A stretch of 64,000 nucleotides of DNA from Anthopleura xanthogrammica (Eukaryota; Cnidaria; Anthozoa; Actiniaria; Actiniidae): NCBI GenBank assembly GCA_964019055.1, contig OZ025222.1, forward strand, positions 8,898,029 through 8,962,028, written 5' to 3'. Positions 1-12,832 of this stretch are shown in pieces. The position numbers were made by a program, and so were the translations under genes. A model generated the notes under the pieces. That model ran no database searches, had not been told where the DNA came from, and saw only the letters and a list, made by a program, of their open reading frames with translations. Each line of letters begins with the position of its first letter. Within the stretch, counting starts at the first letter, position 1.

Positions 1-408
1 ATATCAATATACAAAGTTTAGGGATTTCTCTTTGCATTTCATTTGTTTTGACATAATCAACAAACTTTGCTAATGCATCCGCTATTCCAGATGTTCCTCC
101 ATTTTCTCCACAAAATGTGTAGCATTTCAAGTAACTCTTCATGTTCAAATCCTTTGACATTTTTTTCACAAGGACTGCGACATTTGATTCTTGAGTCTTT
201 GTGTTCCTGTTGCCATGGTTACCAAACTTTACAAGAGCAAGTTCCATATTGGTAGAAACCTGTGGCTCTTTAGAGAAGGTGTTCAATGCATTGTGACTGG
301 CATTAATCATGCGTTTGCATAGATTTGTGCCACCAGTTGCATATCCCATTTCTGCGGCAAAAAGCAGGTGAAGGCAATCGCTTGGAGTGTAGGAAACAGA
401 CTTGGAAA
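1..408 (-). CDS. vWA-like domain exon, partial, runs off the left edge
   Basis: This exon is open for about 136 codons to the window edge. It begins after a TATAG acceptor at 409-410. Its translation contains ALVKFGNHGNRN, then VLVKKMSKDLN, then GENGGTSGIADAL. These align in order with AAIRFGNHNVVP, FVEKELSSDL and GGMENSGLADAL of the gene at 51184-56170, so it is a divergent member of the same vWA-like family. The usual metal-site residues of vWA domains are not evident. The exon would end close to base 1, judging from where the paralogue splices. The DED exon at 1688-2058 is probably the start of the same gene, but the two do not join in frame directly (phase 2 donor against a phase 1 requirement), so a middle exon is missing or was not recognised. 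Function unknown. Confidence 0.6.
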
Positions 409-601
409 CTATAAAAATCACAAAAATTAAAAATCACAACATATAATTTATTGATTTTGGGAATTCTTAAATATTTAAATTCATTCCGTACAATTGAAAA
501 TACCGCCAATCAGAATGCAGGCAATCTGTCGTATATTTCATGGTAGTTATTACACCCTTTTTACCCCATTTTTTTCCATCAGCCATTGCAACTATATCAT
601 T

Positions 602-827
602 TTCAATGGTGTCTGATAAAATAGTTCTAAAATGCTTTCTTGTGGCACACCATGGAATATCCCACTTGTCACTTGTATTTTCTTGGTCAACACACTCGTC
701 TGTGTATATAGGGGATACAAGTGACGAGTGGTACTTTCAATGGTGTGGGATAAAATAGTTATACAATGCTTTCTTGTGGCACACCATGGAATATCCCACT
801 TGTCACTTGTATTTTCTTGTCCCACTC
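602..827. repeat. Direct repeat pair, ~89 bp
   Basis: Bases 602-690 and 739-827 are near-identical, sharing a block beginning CAATGGTGT and a block reading GGCACACCATGGAATATCCC. They lie in non-coding DNA next to the partial vWA-like exon. No coding role seen. Confidence 0.7.
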
Positions 828-920
828 ACCTGAAGCCGGAAGCTTGTGTGTATACTAGAAAATACAAGTGGCTTGTAGGATATTCCACGGTATACAACTT
901 GAAACCATTTTATAACTAGT

Positions 921-944
921 ATTTATTTATTTATTTATTTATTC
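921..944. repeat. ATTT microsatellite
   Basis: Six tandem copies of a 4-base ATTT unit. Confidence 0.9.
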
Positions 945-1064
945 AAAGATTCACCCAAAGGCAGGTAAATTACAACAGGACACAGGGTCCCCTACTAGGT
1001 AAATTACCTGATTCTGATTGGCGGTATAAGTATATATATTTATATACAGCTATTTCAAAAAATG

Positions 1065-1375
<311 letters not shown>

Positions 1376-1687
1376 TCCAAGACCAATTGAGGGCATTGTG
1401 GATCTTATGGATTTGAAATAAAAAGTAAATATACAGCAATTTGCTCTCTATATGTCGCTAGTATATTGTTTCGGATGAAATGCATCAAAAATAAAATAGA
1501 TAATAGTTATTTATTTTACTTTAGACAATATTACATGACCAAAAATGCATTTCTGTCTTGAATTTTCAGGAAATTTAAGCTTACATTAATGACAACACAT
1601 ACTGTATGCACCCCGGGGTATGCACTCGTGTCTTAAAAGCTTCAAGACCCTATAAACACGCCACTAGCGATTGATAACTAGATTTAC

Positions 1688-2058
1688 CTAGTTGAATTCT
1701 TGTTCTGGTTCGTTCTTGACTTCCCTGTTCGAGCTGACCTTGATATTCTTTCGCCTTCTCCGCCAAGCGCCTTCTCCGCCAAGTCGAATCTGTTTGCCGT
1801 CTCTAGCGCCTCGATTAAGAACTCAACATTGTATTCCCAAATGACCTCGTGTTTAGTAAGACAAGCGAGCCATTTCACGCCAGAGTATTCTTCCTCGTCT
1901 TTGATTTCCTCGAGAACCTGCTCAGGCACTTTCTTCATAGTTAATTGTTTCAAGACTTTAACATCTCTAGTTAGGAGCTCAAGGGCAATTTTCGTAGAGA
2001 ATTTTTGAAATGGGTTGATAGCGTTCTTCGAAGTCTTGGCGGCCGGATTTTGCGCCAT
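1688..2058 (-). CDS. DED exon, first exon of a DED/vWA-like gene, partial
   Basis: The exon encodes about 123 residues from an ATG at 2058 to a GTAAAT donor at 1687. Residues ~15-105 look like a death effector domain: helical spacing, a hydrophobic core and the motif RFDLAEKA, which matches the conserved RxDL motif of DEDs. It aligns throughout with the first exon of the gene at 51184-56170, whose equivalent motif is RVDLADKV. DEDs are homotypic interaction modules acting in cytosolic cell-death and immune signalling; that role is inferred here. The tail after the domain is basic and rich in Ser, Arg and Asn. It probably belongs with the exon at 1-408. Confidence 0.6.
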
Positions 2059-2356
2059 CTTAGTATTTGGAAAGATTGTTCAAAGCGTTGCTCGATCGAT
2101 CGATCGCTTCACTTTAGGCCAACCTAGGTTCTAGTCATCGCTTAGGAAAGAGCTAAATCAGTTTTGGTCTTCAAAATCAGTTATAAAAAGCGATTCATAG
2201 AAGAAAAATAGAAGAAATACGAGCTCGAACGTGCAGGGTTTGTAGCGGTTTGCTTGGGACCCCGGGATTGGGGGAATCCCCTATTAATAGACACAGGGAG
2301 CCCAAAACATACGAAAATCTCAGTATTTTTTCTTTCTGTCTTTCTTTTACGAGGGC

Positions 2357-2900
2357 CGGGCTGACTGCTTAATAGAGGTATAAATTACTGTAAAAATCCT
2401 CTTTGGAACTTTGACAACTGGTCGCTAAATAGAGGTTGGTCGCTTAATAGAGAAATAAATTACTGTAAAAATGCTCGTTGGGACTTTAACAACTGGTCGC
2501 TAAATATATAGAGGTTGGTCGCTTCATAGAGGTATAAATTACTGCAAAAACCCTCTTTGTGACTCTGACAACTGGTCGCTAAATAGAGGTTGGTCGCTTA
2601 CAGCGCGACGCTCAAAAGTATGACCACATTTAATGTATTCGCATACTTCTATGCACGGGATTTTGTACTTTAAGCCAACACAATTGATGCAAAGCTGTCT
2701 GATTTTACCAAATAAGGCGTGTAAAAGCTCGTTTGGAGCAAAAAGCACGTGCATAGAAGTATGCGAATACATTAAAAGTGGTCATACTTTTGCGCGTCGC
2801 GCTGTAATACAGGTATGAATTACTGCACAAACCCTCTTTGGGACTTTGACAACTGGCCATGGTCGCTAAATAGTGGTAAGTGGCCGCTTCATAGAGTCTC
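2357..2900. repeat. Degenerate ~75-bp tandem repeat
   Basis: Four to five diverged copies of a unit containing GGTCGCTAAATAGAGG, TAAATTACTG and CTCTTTGG.ACTTTGACAA. A 204-bp palindromic element is inserted in one copy. Confidence 0.75.
2601..2804. mobile_element. Palindromic MITE with TA target duplication
   Basis: Ends CAGCGCGACG and CGTCGCGCTG are inverted, and the arms match for about 60 bp each. TA flanks both sides (2599-2600 and 2805-2806), as in Tc1/mariner-type insertions. It interrupts the ~75-bp tandem repeat, so it arrived later. A diverged relative of its inner part lies near 50905-50995. Confidence 0.8.
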
Positions 2901-3329
2901 AAATGTACTTTCTACAGTTAAAGATTAAGTCAAGCAAAATGCAAAGAACAAATATAAAACCAAAACACAAACACGTTTCGTAAGCATGTTTATTATTGCA
3001 TTCTTTTAACTTTTTCTATATCATTACATTAACATGAAGACCAGATTCTGCTTCCATTACATTATTTGTTCTTATATATTCATCGTTCGCCGCTCGTTTG
3101 TCAGTAGCAGCCGATGTTTCTCGCTTCGGCACAGACAGATCTTTTATAGAGGTCGTCCTGTAAAACAGACAAAACGGAAAACAACTATAACAGGAGCCCA
3201 TTGATGCAACAAGCCAGTTCGGGAATTTTCAACCTTAAAGGCTTCAGCACAACGTAACCGAGCAAAAACAACAGCAATAATAAATAAATAAATATACAAT
3301 AAGGTACGGCTTCAAGCACAGATTAATCA

Positions 3330-3500
3330 GTTTAAAATTAGCATTTCAGGTGCTGTGGAGCGAGGAAAACTACGAAGAACCCGAAGAAAAACCTTCGTAT
3401 GAGTAAAGGAAGAGACCTAACAAACTCTACTCACATGTGATGCCGAGTCCAGGAATCGAATTCGAGACCCCAGAGGTGAGAGACGAGTGTACTACTCTGT
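3330..3500 (-). repeat. tRNA-derived SINE-like segment
   Basis: Read on the minus strand it has a B-box-like GAATTCGATTCCTGG about 80 bases into the segment, followed by a body and an AT-rich TTATT tail near 3270-3300. No cloverleaf could be folded, so it looks tRNA-derived rather than a tRNA gene. Confidence 0.4.
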
Positions 3501-3662
3501 TGAGGCCATTTACGGCTAGAATCTTTTTTTTTTTTTTTTTTTTTGCTATCATTTTTTGCTCAAATTTGGCCAAAATTTGCAAGGGCACCTAGGTTTACGA
3601 GCTTAAGATTTTAGGATGGAATTTTTTTGACATAAAGTGGTCACGTGACCTTGATTCTCACA

Positions 3663-3963
3663 TGATGAACCCAAAAATTATGAATTAAAATGGGGTGGCG
3701 GTTATCATCTGTACATAAAAAGTTATGGTATATTTTCAATTCTCCCTATTAAATTAAACGTATATGAATCTGCCTTAACAACTGAACTTCCGCTTCTCAT
3801 TTAGAGGATGTTTGCTTATGTTTGATTGAACAAGCAGGTCACGTGACCTGTCACGTGGCAGATTCATATACGTCTAATAGGGAGAAGTGAAAATATACCA
3901 TAACTTTTAATGTACAGATTATAACCGCCACCCCATTTTAGTTCAAATTGTTTGGGTTCATCA
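3663..3963. mobile_element. Foldback MITE, ~300 bp
   Basis: Ends are TGATGAACCCA and TGGGTTCATCA. The arms share ATTCATATACGT, ATACCATAACTTTT and AACCGCCACCCCATTTTA in opposite orientation. Non-coding. Confidence 0.75.
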
Positions 3964-4242
3964 CCCAGTCCTTGACATGACTTGAGCATCTAAGCCACCC
4001 TTGTGATTCCTCAACTCAAACTTATGCTATGGTCACTTACTTCAAGCTTGTCCGAGTCACTTTCCATTCCATCTCTTTTCTTAAATCCATTTCCCGTGGG
4101 AATGTATCCAAATGCTGCATCACTTTGACTGGCCAGCGCCATCAAAACAACAAAACAGAAAACAAGAATGACAGCTTTGTTATTCATCGTAGGTCCGTAC
4201 GTAGAACTGTGTATGAAAAACCTTTCTACAAAGACGTCTTAA

Positions 4243-5268
4243 GAGCGGCTTGCTGTAAATGCCACCTATACCTATGCAGGATAGAAAAAGCCGATTTTCT
4301 CATACTTTGTCAGAATAAAGGTCTCTGGTAACTTGTTTCAAATATCTAACTTTGGGGTTATTTGGGCTTTTATTTTTTAGTTGAGACGGATTTTTGTGTT
4401 TGGCCCTCCCAAGCCACCGAAACCGACCTCAAAAATCAACATTTTTAACGGGTTCCCAATTCATCTCTAAAACAGTAACAGAAAAATCTAAGCTACTTTA
4501 CTGAAGTATCAACCTTGAAGGCTACTCTAGTGGTATTAGATTAAAAAGTAACGATAACCCGAATTTATTTCCGATTTTTCTAATTTATGACCTGTGACGA
4601 CGATGTGTCACGCATATATTTACTGGAAGTTCGAGGGCAAAAATAGTCATCTGGTACACTGATTATTCAAACAAAACTAGTTTTCCCTTTATAAGCATCA
4701 TTTGAACTTGAATATATCAAAAATTCAGCTCGGGTAAACAAAATATAAAAATTTGGGAGCGTTTTTAACACTGGGCACTTTACTTCATCTATCAACTCGT
4801 TGACCTTTCGAGTGCGAGGATAATCGATCAACTTTTGTTCAATGATTTCAATTACTGAGCTTTTTTATTCAAAACAATGCTTCTCGAGGTCTATCAAGAT
4901 CACAAGGGAGTCAGTAATCAAAATTTGGAAGGAATATCAAGCTCAGAAGACGAGAATTTCTCACTGTTCAGTAGCCGTTTATTTTGAAGTTGACAACTGA
5001 ATAACATAGTTTTGATGAGATACAGGATTACAATGTTGGCGAAGGAATAACAAAACAATGTTTTAAAGAATGGTTTAAAAAGACTTTCAAAAGCATGCAT
5101 TGAAATATTCTAACCTTGATAGAATCTTTTCTTGGCGAGAACTTTGTTACGTTACTTTAGCTTGTGACGATCGCGACATGATTCCAAACCGTTTCAAATG
5201 TTTGTTGCGTAGGTAGTTACATATTAACCGACCAACACAGGGTTCCCAAAGTACTTGTTACTTTTTAT
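4243..5268. repeat. Left terminal inverted repeat of the 7.7-kb transposon
   Basis: It matches 10903-11929 in reverse complement. A short open frame occurs identically in both arms (4918-5100 minus, 11072-11254 plus); it is a by-product of the duplication, with no sign of coding. Confidence 0.9.
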
Positions 5269-5422
5269 TCGATCAGTATAGCCCACACTAGGCACATTAA
5301 AAAATCTAAAGCAGTTAATATAAGGGGGAATGAAGAAAGGAAAAAACCATTAATTATTTATCCGATCTAAACTTGAAACTGAAACTTATAAACTGATCTT
5401 TTTTTTAATATCTGGATACCAG

Positions 5423-8400
5423 TTACGAGCTCGCATTATTACAGTCACATGCCAGAACAAGTTCATTGAGGGCATCAATATATTGCTTTTTTCTTTTGTT
5501 GTTAAACTCTTCTGTCGGTACATCAAAAAACTCGCAGATAGTACTGAGCATAGCTATGCTCAGTTGCTGCAATCGGTTTCCCTTGGCCATAGCACAGATG
5601 TCCAAGTTGTCATAAATAACTGGATGGCATAGGCGTACTTTATCTAGAATGTCTTGGCGAAGTTCATCGTATAGCTTTTCGTCTTGTGCTGCTGCTTGAT
5701 CTGCCTCGGAGTATTCTTGATTTCTTACTTTTGCGGCCGTTCGTGAAAAATATGATTGTATTTGCTGTGGGCTAAGGTATTCGTCACAGCTAAAGAGCTT
5801 CGAGCCATCCAATTTCCGGGCAAATCTCATATCACGAGAGACGGTATTTGGATCTTGTTTCTTACCAGTGGCTTGACCAAGGTTGAATTTTTCTTCTAAG
5901 TATTGTCTCTGGGCGTCATTGAACCGATTGGCTTTTTTATTTGTTTTCAAAGCCCATCCTTCAGGTAAAGTAGCCGTGGCAGATGTGTCACCCTGTTCTC
6001 CTGATGTTGATGAAATGACGCTATCTGTGGCACCTTCGGATAAAAGAACATGGTACCTTTTCTTTGCCGAATCAAGGAGGGAGTCCTTTTCAGGCATCAT
6101 CTTGCATTGTCCAAATGAAAGGTGCTTCTCTAGACTAGAGTGACGCTGGTACATCTTCACGCACCCTTCATTTGGACAACTAAGGAGTTCATTTGCTGTT
6201 GAATTGTCTTGCTGCACCACTTTGGGCTGCTTGTCTCTCACTTTCAATGAGCTTTCCCTTGAAACACTAACAAAGTCGCCAGTGGAGAACTTAGCTTGGA
6301 ATAAACAAGTCTGCAGGTAGTCTGGAACTGTAGGGAAAAAGACCTCATTTTAGCACGTAGTAAAGCGCAATGATGAAAAGTAAAAAATGGAGGGGCCCTA
6401 TGATATAAATTAGAAACCATATAATCACCTTCTAACACTACCAACTGACACATTTTTCAACATCTTGATCTACATTTTGAGCTAACAAAAATAGAAAATG
6501 GTGTTGAAACAAGAAAAACAGAACACTGGAAAAGAACTCGTACAGCTATTTCAGTGAAGTTGGGTTATTGGTCTGTTCCGTGTCGCAATTTCATTCCTCA
6601 TAGAACTAATAGTTAGCTTCAGAAATACTTTTTAAATGCAATTACCTTCCATTTCGTTTTTTTTAAGGAGTTTTCCTTTGCCAACTTCAAATGCCTTCCA
6701 CACTTTAACTCCTTTATCGCTGTACTCGAAATTGTTTAGGAAACTGATTCCGGCCAGCTTTGCTTGAGGCACCTTGGATTTCATTTCCGTGTCATCTGCA
6801 TCAACCAGGGCAACACGAACACCATTTAACCCGCCTTCAGATGTAATAGCATCACGGAGATCTTGAGCGTTCTGAACATCATGGCCTTCGTTTATGTAAC
6901 GCTTTACGTGGGCCTTTATTGAGGCAGCTTTCCTGTCGCACGCCCCCTTGCCTCCTTGGGGGTCACTAAAATCCGCCCGGCGAATGCTGATTCCAGTCTT
7001 CTTCTTCATCAAACGACAAGATTTTATCAACAGCGAGCTGTGATAGCATCCAGCGTTGTCCTGGCGAATATAAGCTGTCGTAATCTCTGGATGCTCAGAT
7101 TTCAGTGAGCGCAAGGTGTGCTCTAGGATACGTACAACAGCTAATGTGTCTTGGGAGCATCTCTCAGCAATGTGAACAAAGGACTGACATTGCAGGTGTC
7201 CATCCACTTTTCGTGCTACCACGCTGATATGCCAAGAAATGCCCCGCTTTCCGAACCAGTCGGACTGGGATTCCCGATACTTCAAAGGCAAAAACTTCAT
7301 CGCCCAATCCTGAACTATGAGTATCGACTCCTCATCAAGCTTACTTAAACAGGATGTTCTTGCTCGATCTTGCCTGACGCTTCTAAGTTGGTGTGCTTTC
7401 CAAGCGGCGATAGCCTCTGCAGACTCCTTATAAGTGTATTCAAGGTCTTGTAATTCTTCTCCAGACAAACCCGCCTGATGACGCAGGAAATGAGCAATAT
7501 CTTCTAGGACCTTGCACAGCTCCTCACACTGTGAGCAGCTCTGATCATGTACATGCTTGCAAGGGGTTTTCCACTTGAGTTCCTTGGGGTCATTTAACGC
7601 ATGAAAGCTGCAGTGATCAGCCACTGAGGAGTCGTCTGAAACGTGGACCTGAAAAAAAACAAAACATTTTTTTTCTGTTACCGGTACCTAATTTGCGACT
7701 AACGACATCAGTTTGGAATACGAAGAGCTGGAAGATATCATTCACACCAAATTGCAAGAACGTTGTCCAATGAAATTAGCAAAATACTAAAATGACAAAT
7801 GGGAACTAAACAAAAATGGGGAAAAACGTGTTGAATATTGTATTGAGAACACCAAAGTCAGTAAGAAATAATAGGTCACGTGATTTTACCTTAAAGTCGG
7901 ACTTGAGATACTGTTTGCTTTCCTTCAATGTTCTTTCCCAGGTTTTTGCAGTATCTTTTGACAACCCCTTCTCTTTGAAACCCTCTACCATAGCACTAAG
8001 ATCATCAAAGCTTTTAGCACCAGCTGCAGCAGTATAGTCAAGGCCTTGAAGTGACTTCCGTGTTGTGGCGGAACAGGCTGACAGGATTCGCAGCATAGTA
8101 GCAGCTCCGAATGGCTTAAATTCGGTCTCCTCGCAGTATGACTGATACTGCTTTACCAGTCTGCTAGGTATTATTGTTCTGATCACGTTGGGAGTTTCCA
8201 GAACTTGACCGTTGGACAGGCGAAGATAGCGCTGGCCAAAAGGGAGGTCTTGCGTTACATGAGGGCTTGTGATATATGCTAAAAAATGGTCGAGCTGCGT
8301 CTGTTCAATACGTAATCTAGGACTCTTCGTTGATGGTACTTCTACACCCCTTCCATACCGCAGCGTATGATGTCTTGCCATCTTAAACCTATACTCGGTC

Positions 8401-10815
8401 AAGCCAGGGATGTAATGCTGAATGCGTTTGTAAGTAACAATATCTGCCATAATGGAGAGTACTTGGCGCCTTGTTTCCCAAGATGAGGCATTCTGGTAAG
8501 ATTCGGCCAGCGCATTAAGGTATTTCTGTTCTTCGGTTGATTCTTTAGCAAGCCCTAACTCCCTTTCCATGACACCTGAATCTCTTAGAGCCTCCCATAA
8601 GTAGCCAACATCTCCTGGCGTTATAACGTCAAGCCCGGCTACAACTAATGCTTTTGCTTTCGTGACATGTCCCAGTTTGGTTCTCTCACTGGCTTCGACC
8701 CATCTTTTTTTACACGGCCCTATTACACCTTCACCACATGAGCGAAGGAATTCATTCAGTTTCATACGCTGAATGCTTTTACTCTCGCCATATTGGGTAT
8801 CATCGCTGCTGTTTTCTTGTGAATCTTGAGATTCCTGTGAACCAGGATCATACATACTTATTTCGTCGATGGTTAAGCTTTGAAGTGCGTCCTGTAGTTC
8901 TTCGTTCCCAGAAAGGTCCTAGGAAATAAAACGGTAGTAGCTATTAATGTACAGGGTAGAGTGATATCGTTTCATATGATTGAGGATAGTGGCGAACTGC
9001 TGTGAGATGCGAAAACTTGTACACCCTATGGCGTAGCACGGCAAGTGTCTCATAGCTAGGAGGTTAAGGGCAGAGTGCGCATATTTTGGCGCAAATTCAC
9101 TCCCCTTCAAATACAGAAGTATTCCATCAATATTAACCGTTGAGTAAGCTTAGTTTAGTTCAGTTTAACGAGTTCGTCACCAACATTACAAACATACATA
9201 TAAATAGCACATAGCACAATTGATCAAAATAAAATGGGATGTGAAAGGGGAAAGGAACATAACTTACGTCCCAATTGCAACCTAGCTCCCTGAGCATATG
9301 GAAATTATATAACGAACCTGACGTTTGTCCCAAAACTCCTCTTTCTTACTTCCAGAAATTCAATTTTTGCAAAGATAACTTTAGACTTAGAGAAATACCT
9401 GACGTTCTTACCCTTATAGTATCTGTAGAGTGATACGGTTCCTGATTGCCCTCAAGCCCAGCCGTCGTTGTTGTTGGGAGCGGTTGTGTTACTGATGATC
9501 GTGTTGTTGTTCCTGCTATTATTGGTGTTTCTTCAAGTAGCGGAAGTAGTACTTCTGGTGTTGCTAAAGCTGTTTTTTCGCCAGGTTGTTCCAAAAGCTC
9601 TTCTTCAAGTTTACGGCGACATTGTCTGCATATTTCTAATGTCAAGAATATGTCTGATTAGCTTATCCAAAGGCTTTGTACACAATCTTTACAAGGTAAA
9701 ATTATTAGTCGTATCTAACTTATAGTCTTCAAAAGAAAAATATACCAAATGAAAAATGATTTTTCTGATTGGTTGTGTGACACGCGAGTCATACTTATTT
9801 TTTTAGCGTGCTTGATAGCAAAGTGGTTAGTACGATAAATAATTCAAAAAAGAATCTTCTCGCTGTAGCCTGGATTTAACTTGTATGATGTATGGTAGTT
9901 TCGCTCGCTTTTTTTTATTTAGTTCAGTGTTTCGGAGCTGAAGGGGCCAAAGAAAATAGCGGCTCTTCGTATTTGTGCCCCTCTCCCCTGTGGATAATCC
10001 TGGCTACAACCCGGTAATAACTATATAAAAAAACTTTGCTTGCTGTGTTTTGTGTGGTTATAAATAAAGCATTTAGGGACTGGCAAAAGACTCGAGGGGT
10101 GTTGAGAAACACTTCGCCCTACGCTTTTGTATGCTTCTCCTAACAGTTTTTTTTTCATGTTCTAACGTTCATAGGGTGCTTACACACAGCATTACATTTT
10201 TTTTAACGTAGAGCATAAAGCTTAGAAATACTTACGTGATGCAACTGGAAGCAATACAGTAGTAGATAGGAATAACTGCTTGGACTGGGATAGGTTGATA
10301 CCACGTTCTGCTTTGACCACCTTTGCATGAGGACGCCACGATTTTGGAGTATCACACATTTTCTTGTTTGATCTCCATCTCATACCAAACAAGTCACGAT
10401 GTCTTGGACAAATCGTAAGGTCAAGATGAAAATCGCTGATTCCAAACACCCCTGAGGAACAACAGTAACAATAATAATCCGATAGCCATATCCTTAATGC
10501 TGATGGTGATCATTAATTCATAATCATAATCATAAATAAGTACAGTACAATACATATAAACAATACAAGTCTTTGTTCAGTAATCGTACAAGTGCAAATA
10601 AAATGAAAGAAAACACGACTTTACCTGCTCGGGCGAGTATCAGCTTTACTTCACTGTCTAAATTTGGCTCGCCATAAACACGATAGGAGTACAGATGACC
10701 TTGAATGTCTTTAGCACAGGTTCCAAGAACCACACACTCGACATTTGCCGGGTTATCTGCGCTAGAGCCACACAGACCCCCGACAAGCTTTGCAAAGCCA
10801 CAAGAAGCCAGTTTT
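5423..10815 (-). CDS. Transposase-like protein with zinc-binding motifs, six visible exons
   Basis: Exons on the minus strand: 10815-10625, 10451-10236, 9635-9412, 8918-7890, 7648-6646 and 6327-5423. All junctions have AG/GT and keep one frame, giving at least 1188 residues; the N-terminus is not found and may lie inside the right TIR. Exons 2-3 contain Cys/His pairs (CPRHRDLF, KKMC, CRQC) suggesting zinc binding. Exon 5 has acidic motifs VQDWAMKFLP, IRQDNAGCYH and SDPQGGKGACDR, consistent with an RNase-H-like DDE/DDD transposase core. Exon 6 carries a C2HC finger (CPNEGC ... H ... C) and a conserved region LPEGWALK ... QIQSYFSRTA. Its place between long TIRs implies it mobilises the element. 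Known relatives in corals and molluscs are usually called uncharacterised; superfamily not settled. Confidence 0.75.
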
Positions 10816-10902
10816 CTAAATAATTTAAGTCAAATGTATTGCACTAAAGGCTAGTGCCAAAAATACAAGCTAAATGACCTCGCTCGCTTAAATCGATATT
10901 CG

Positions 10903-11929
10903 ATAAAAAGTAACAAGTACTTTGGGAACCCTGTGTTGGTCGGTTAATATGTAACTACCCTACGCAACAAACATTTGAAACAGTTTGGAATCATGTCGCG
11001 ATCGTCACAAGCTAAAGTAACGTAACAAAGTTCTCGCCAAGAAAAGATTCTATCAAGGTTAGAATATTTCAATGCATGCTTTTGAAAGTCTTTTTAAACC
11101 ATTCTTTAAAACATTGTTTTGTTATTCCTTCGCCAACATTGTAATCCTGTATCTCATCAAAACTATGTTATTCAGTTGTCAACTTCAAAATAAACGGCTA
11201 CTGAACAGTGAGAAATTCTCGTCTTCTGAGCTTGATATTCCTTCCAAATTTTGATTACTGACTCCCTTGTGATCTTGATAGACCTCGAGAAGCATTGTTT
11301 TGAATAAAAAAGCTTAGTAATTGAAATCATTGAACAAAAGTTGATCGATTATCCTCGCACTCGAAAGGTCAACGAGTTGATAGATGAAGTAAAGTGCCCA
11401 GTGTTAAAAACGCTCCCAAATTTTTATATTTTGTTTACCCGAGCTGAATTTTTGATATGTTCAAGTTCAAATGATGCTTATAAAGGGAAAACTAGTTTTG
11501 TTTGAATAATCAGTGTACCAGATGACTATTTTTGCCCTCGAACTTCCAGTAAATATATGCGTGACACATCGTCGTCACAGGTCATAAATTAGAAAAATCG
11601 GAAATATATTCGGGTTATCGTTACTTTTTAATCTAATACCACTAGAGTAGCCTTCAAGGTTGATACTTCAGTAAAGTAGCTTAGATTTTTCTGTTACTGT
11701 TTTAGAGATGAATTGGGAACCCGTTAAAAATGTTGATTTTTGAGGTCGGTTTCGGTGGCTTGGGAGGGCCAAACACAAAAATCCGTCTCAACTAAAAAAT
11801 AAAAGCCCAAATAACCCCAAAGTTAGATATTTGAAACAAGTTACCAGAGACCTTTATTCTGACAAAGTATGAGAAAATCGGCTTTTTCTATCCTGCATAG
11901 GTATAGGTGGCATTTACAGCAAGCCGCTC
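10903..11929. repeat. Right terminal inverted repeat of the 7.7-kb transposon
   Basis: Reverse complement of 4243-5268. Since the transposase-like gene starts at its inner edge (10815), a promoter or first exon may lie in this arm. Confidence 0.9.
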
Positions 11930-11933
11930 TTAA

Positions 11934-12830
11934 ATACTTTTTCATCGTTTTTTTAGAGCGCTTGAATAATTCTACTCCCATTTGGTCAACAGCGATAACT
12001 CTAAAACTGCTTCAATATTGCCTGCTTTTGCCTCTTCGTAAAAAAACTGGTTTTTCCTCGCTTTTTCTTGTTGTTGTTGTTGTTGTGTGTGTGTGTGTGT
12101 TTTCCCTTTCTACACGCTAAAGCTAAGAGTTAAGACGTTACTTAGAGCTAATGTTAAGACGTGGGTTATACAAGAAATCCACATTAAACGATTAAAAAAT
12201 ATTTTCTCTGGTTTTTAGCTTTACATGTATAACCAACTTAGTCAAACCATTTTAGATGGTTGTTCTTGATAATTAATCCTGCCCATAAAATGGGAAGGCG
12301 TGCATGACAGTTTTACATGGAATTTCATTTTTGACACACGGACACTCCGTTTGAGGATTTTGTGTGAGTATATTAAATCACTTTTGCATTTGCTTATTTC
12401 ACTTCACTTTAAATTAACGTCGTGAATGGTTGGCTACAGTCTAGTGTTAAGGAGATATTTGACAAAACAGGTCACTTGAACTGCCAAAAATATCCTTTTC
12501 TGGTTTTGTAAACAATTTGCATAGCCGTTTTCCGTCTTCATTTGCTTTAACAGTGTTTCAAGTAGCGTGGCGACCTTGGGAGTTATCAGTTCTATTGCCA
12601 AAACAAGAACAAGAAAAAATCCATGAAAAAGATTTTGAACCACAATCTTTAAAAAAATCAAATTTAATGCTGATTTCAAATCTGTAAAGAAAAAAGAGGC
12701 GTACCGGGGTCGTTTTCGAGATATTTACGATTAAACACAAGCATATCAAGAACTTTTTTAAGAAAAAGAAGCGAGAACCAACTCTCTACGAAAAATTCAT
12801 AACTTCACCGGTTATCAAGCTTTATGTAAC
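11934..12830. other. Gene-free stretch with dispersed repeats
   Basis: No gene is supported. Bases 12020-12115 (TTGTTG and GTGTGT runs) and 12515-12600 resemble two parts of 13570-13790, in the same order, so both are copies of one dispersed element. Bases 12640-12820 belong to another dispersed family, also seen at 23540-23710 and 34600-34745. Confidence 0.6.
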
Positions 12831-12832
12831 TA

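Larger units (their letters stand above)
4243..11929 (-). mobile_element. 7.7-kb DNA transposon with ~1-kb TIRs and TTAA target site
   Basis: Bases 4243-5268 and 10903-11929 are inverted copies that match almost perfectly; I noticed only single-base substitutions and 1-base indels. The termini read GAGCGGCTTGCTG and its complement, each bordered by TTAA (4239-4242 and 11930-11933). A TTAA target is typical of Kolobok and piggyBac superfamilies, but the encoded protein lacks a THAP domain that I can recognise, so the superfamily is left open. The space between the TIRs holds one minus-strand gene with six visible exons and no obvious disabling mutation. The near-identity of the TIRs implies a recent insertion. 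Confidence 0.85.

Noticed and set aside
4918..5100. 60-codon open frame, identical at 11072-11254 on the other strand
   Set aside because: It lies wholly inside the two TIR arms; identity follows from the inverted repeat and gives no evidence of coding.
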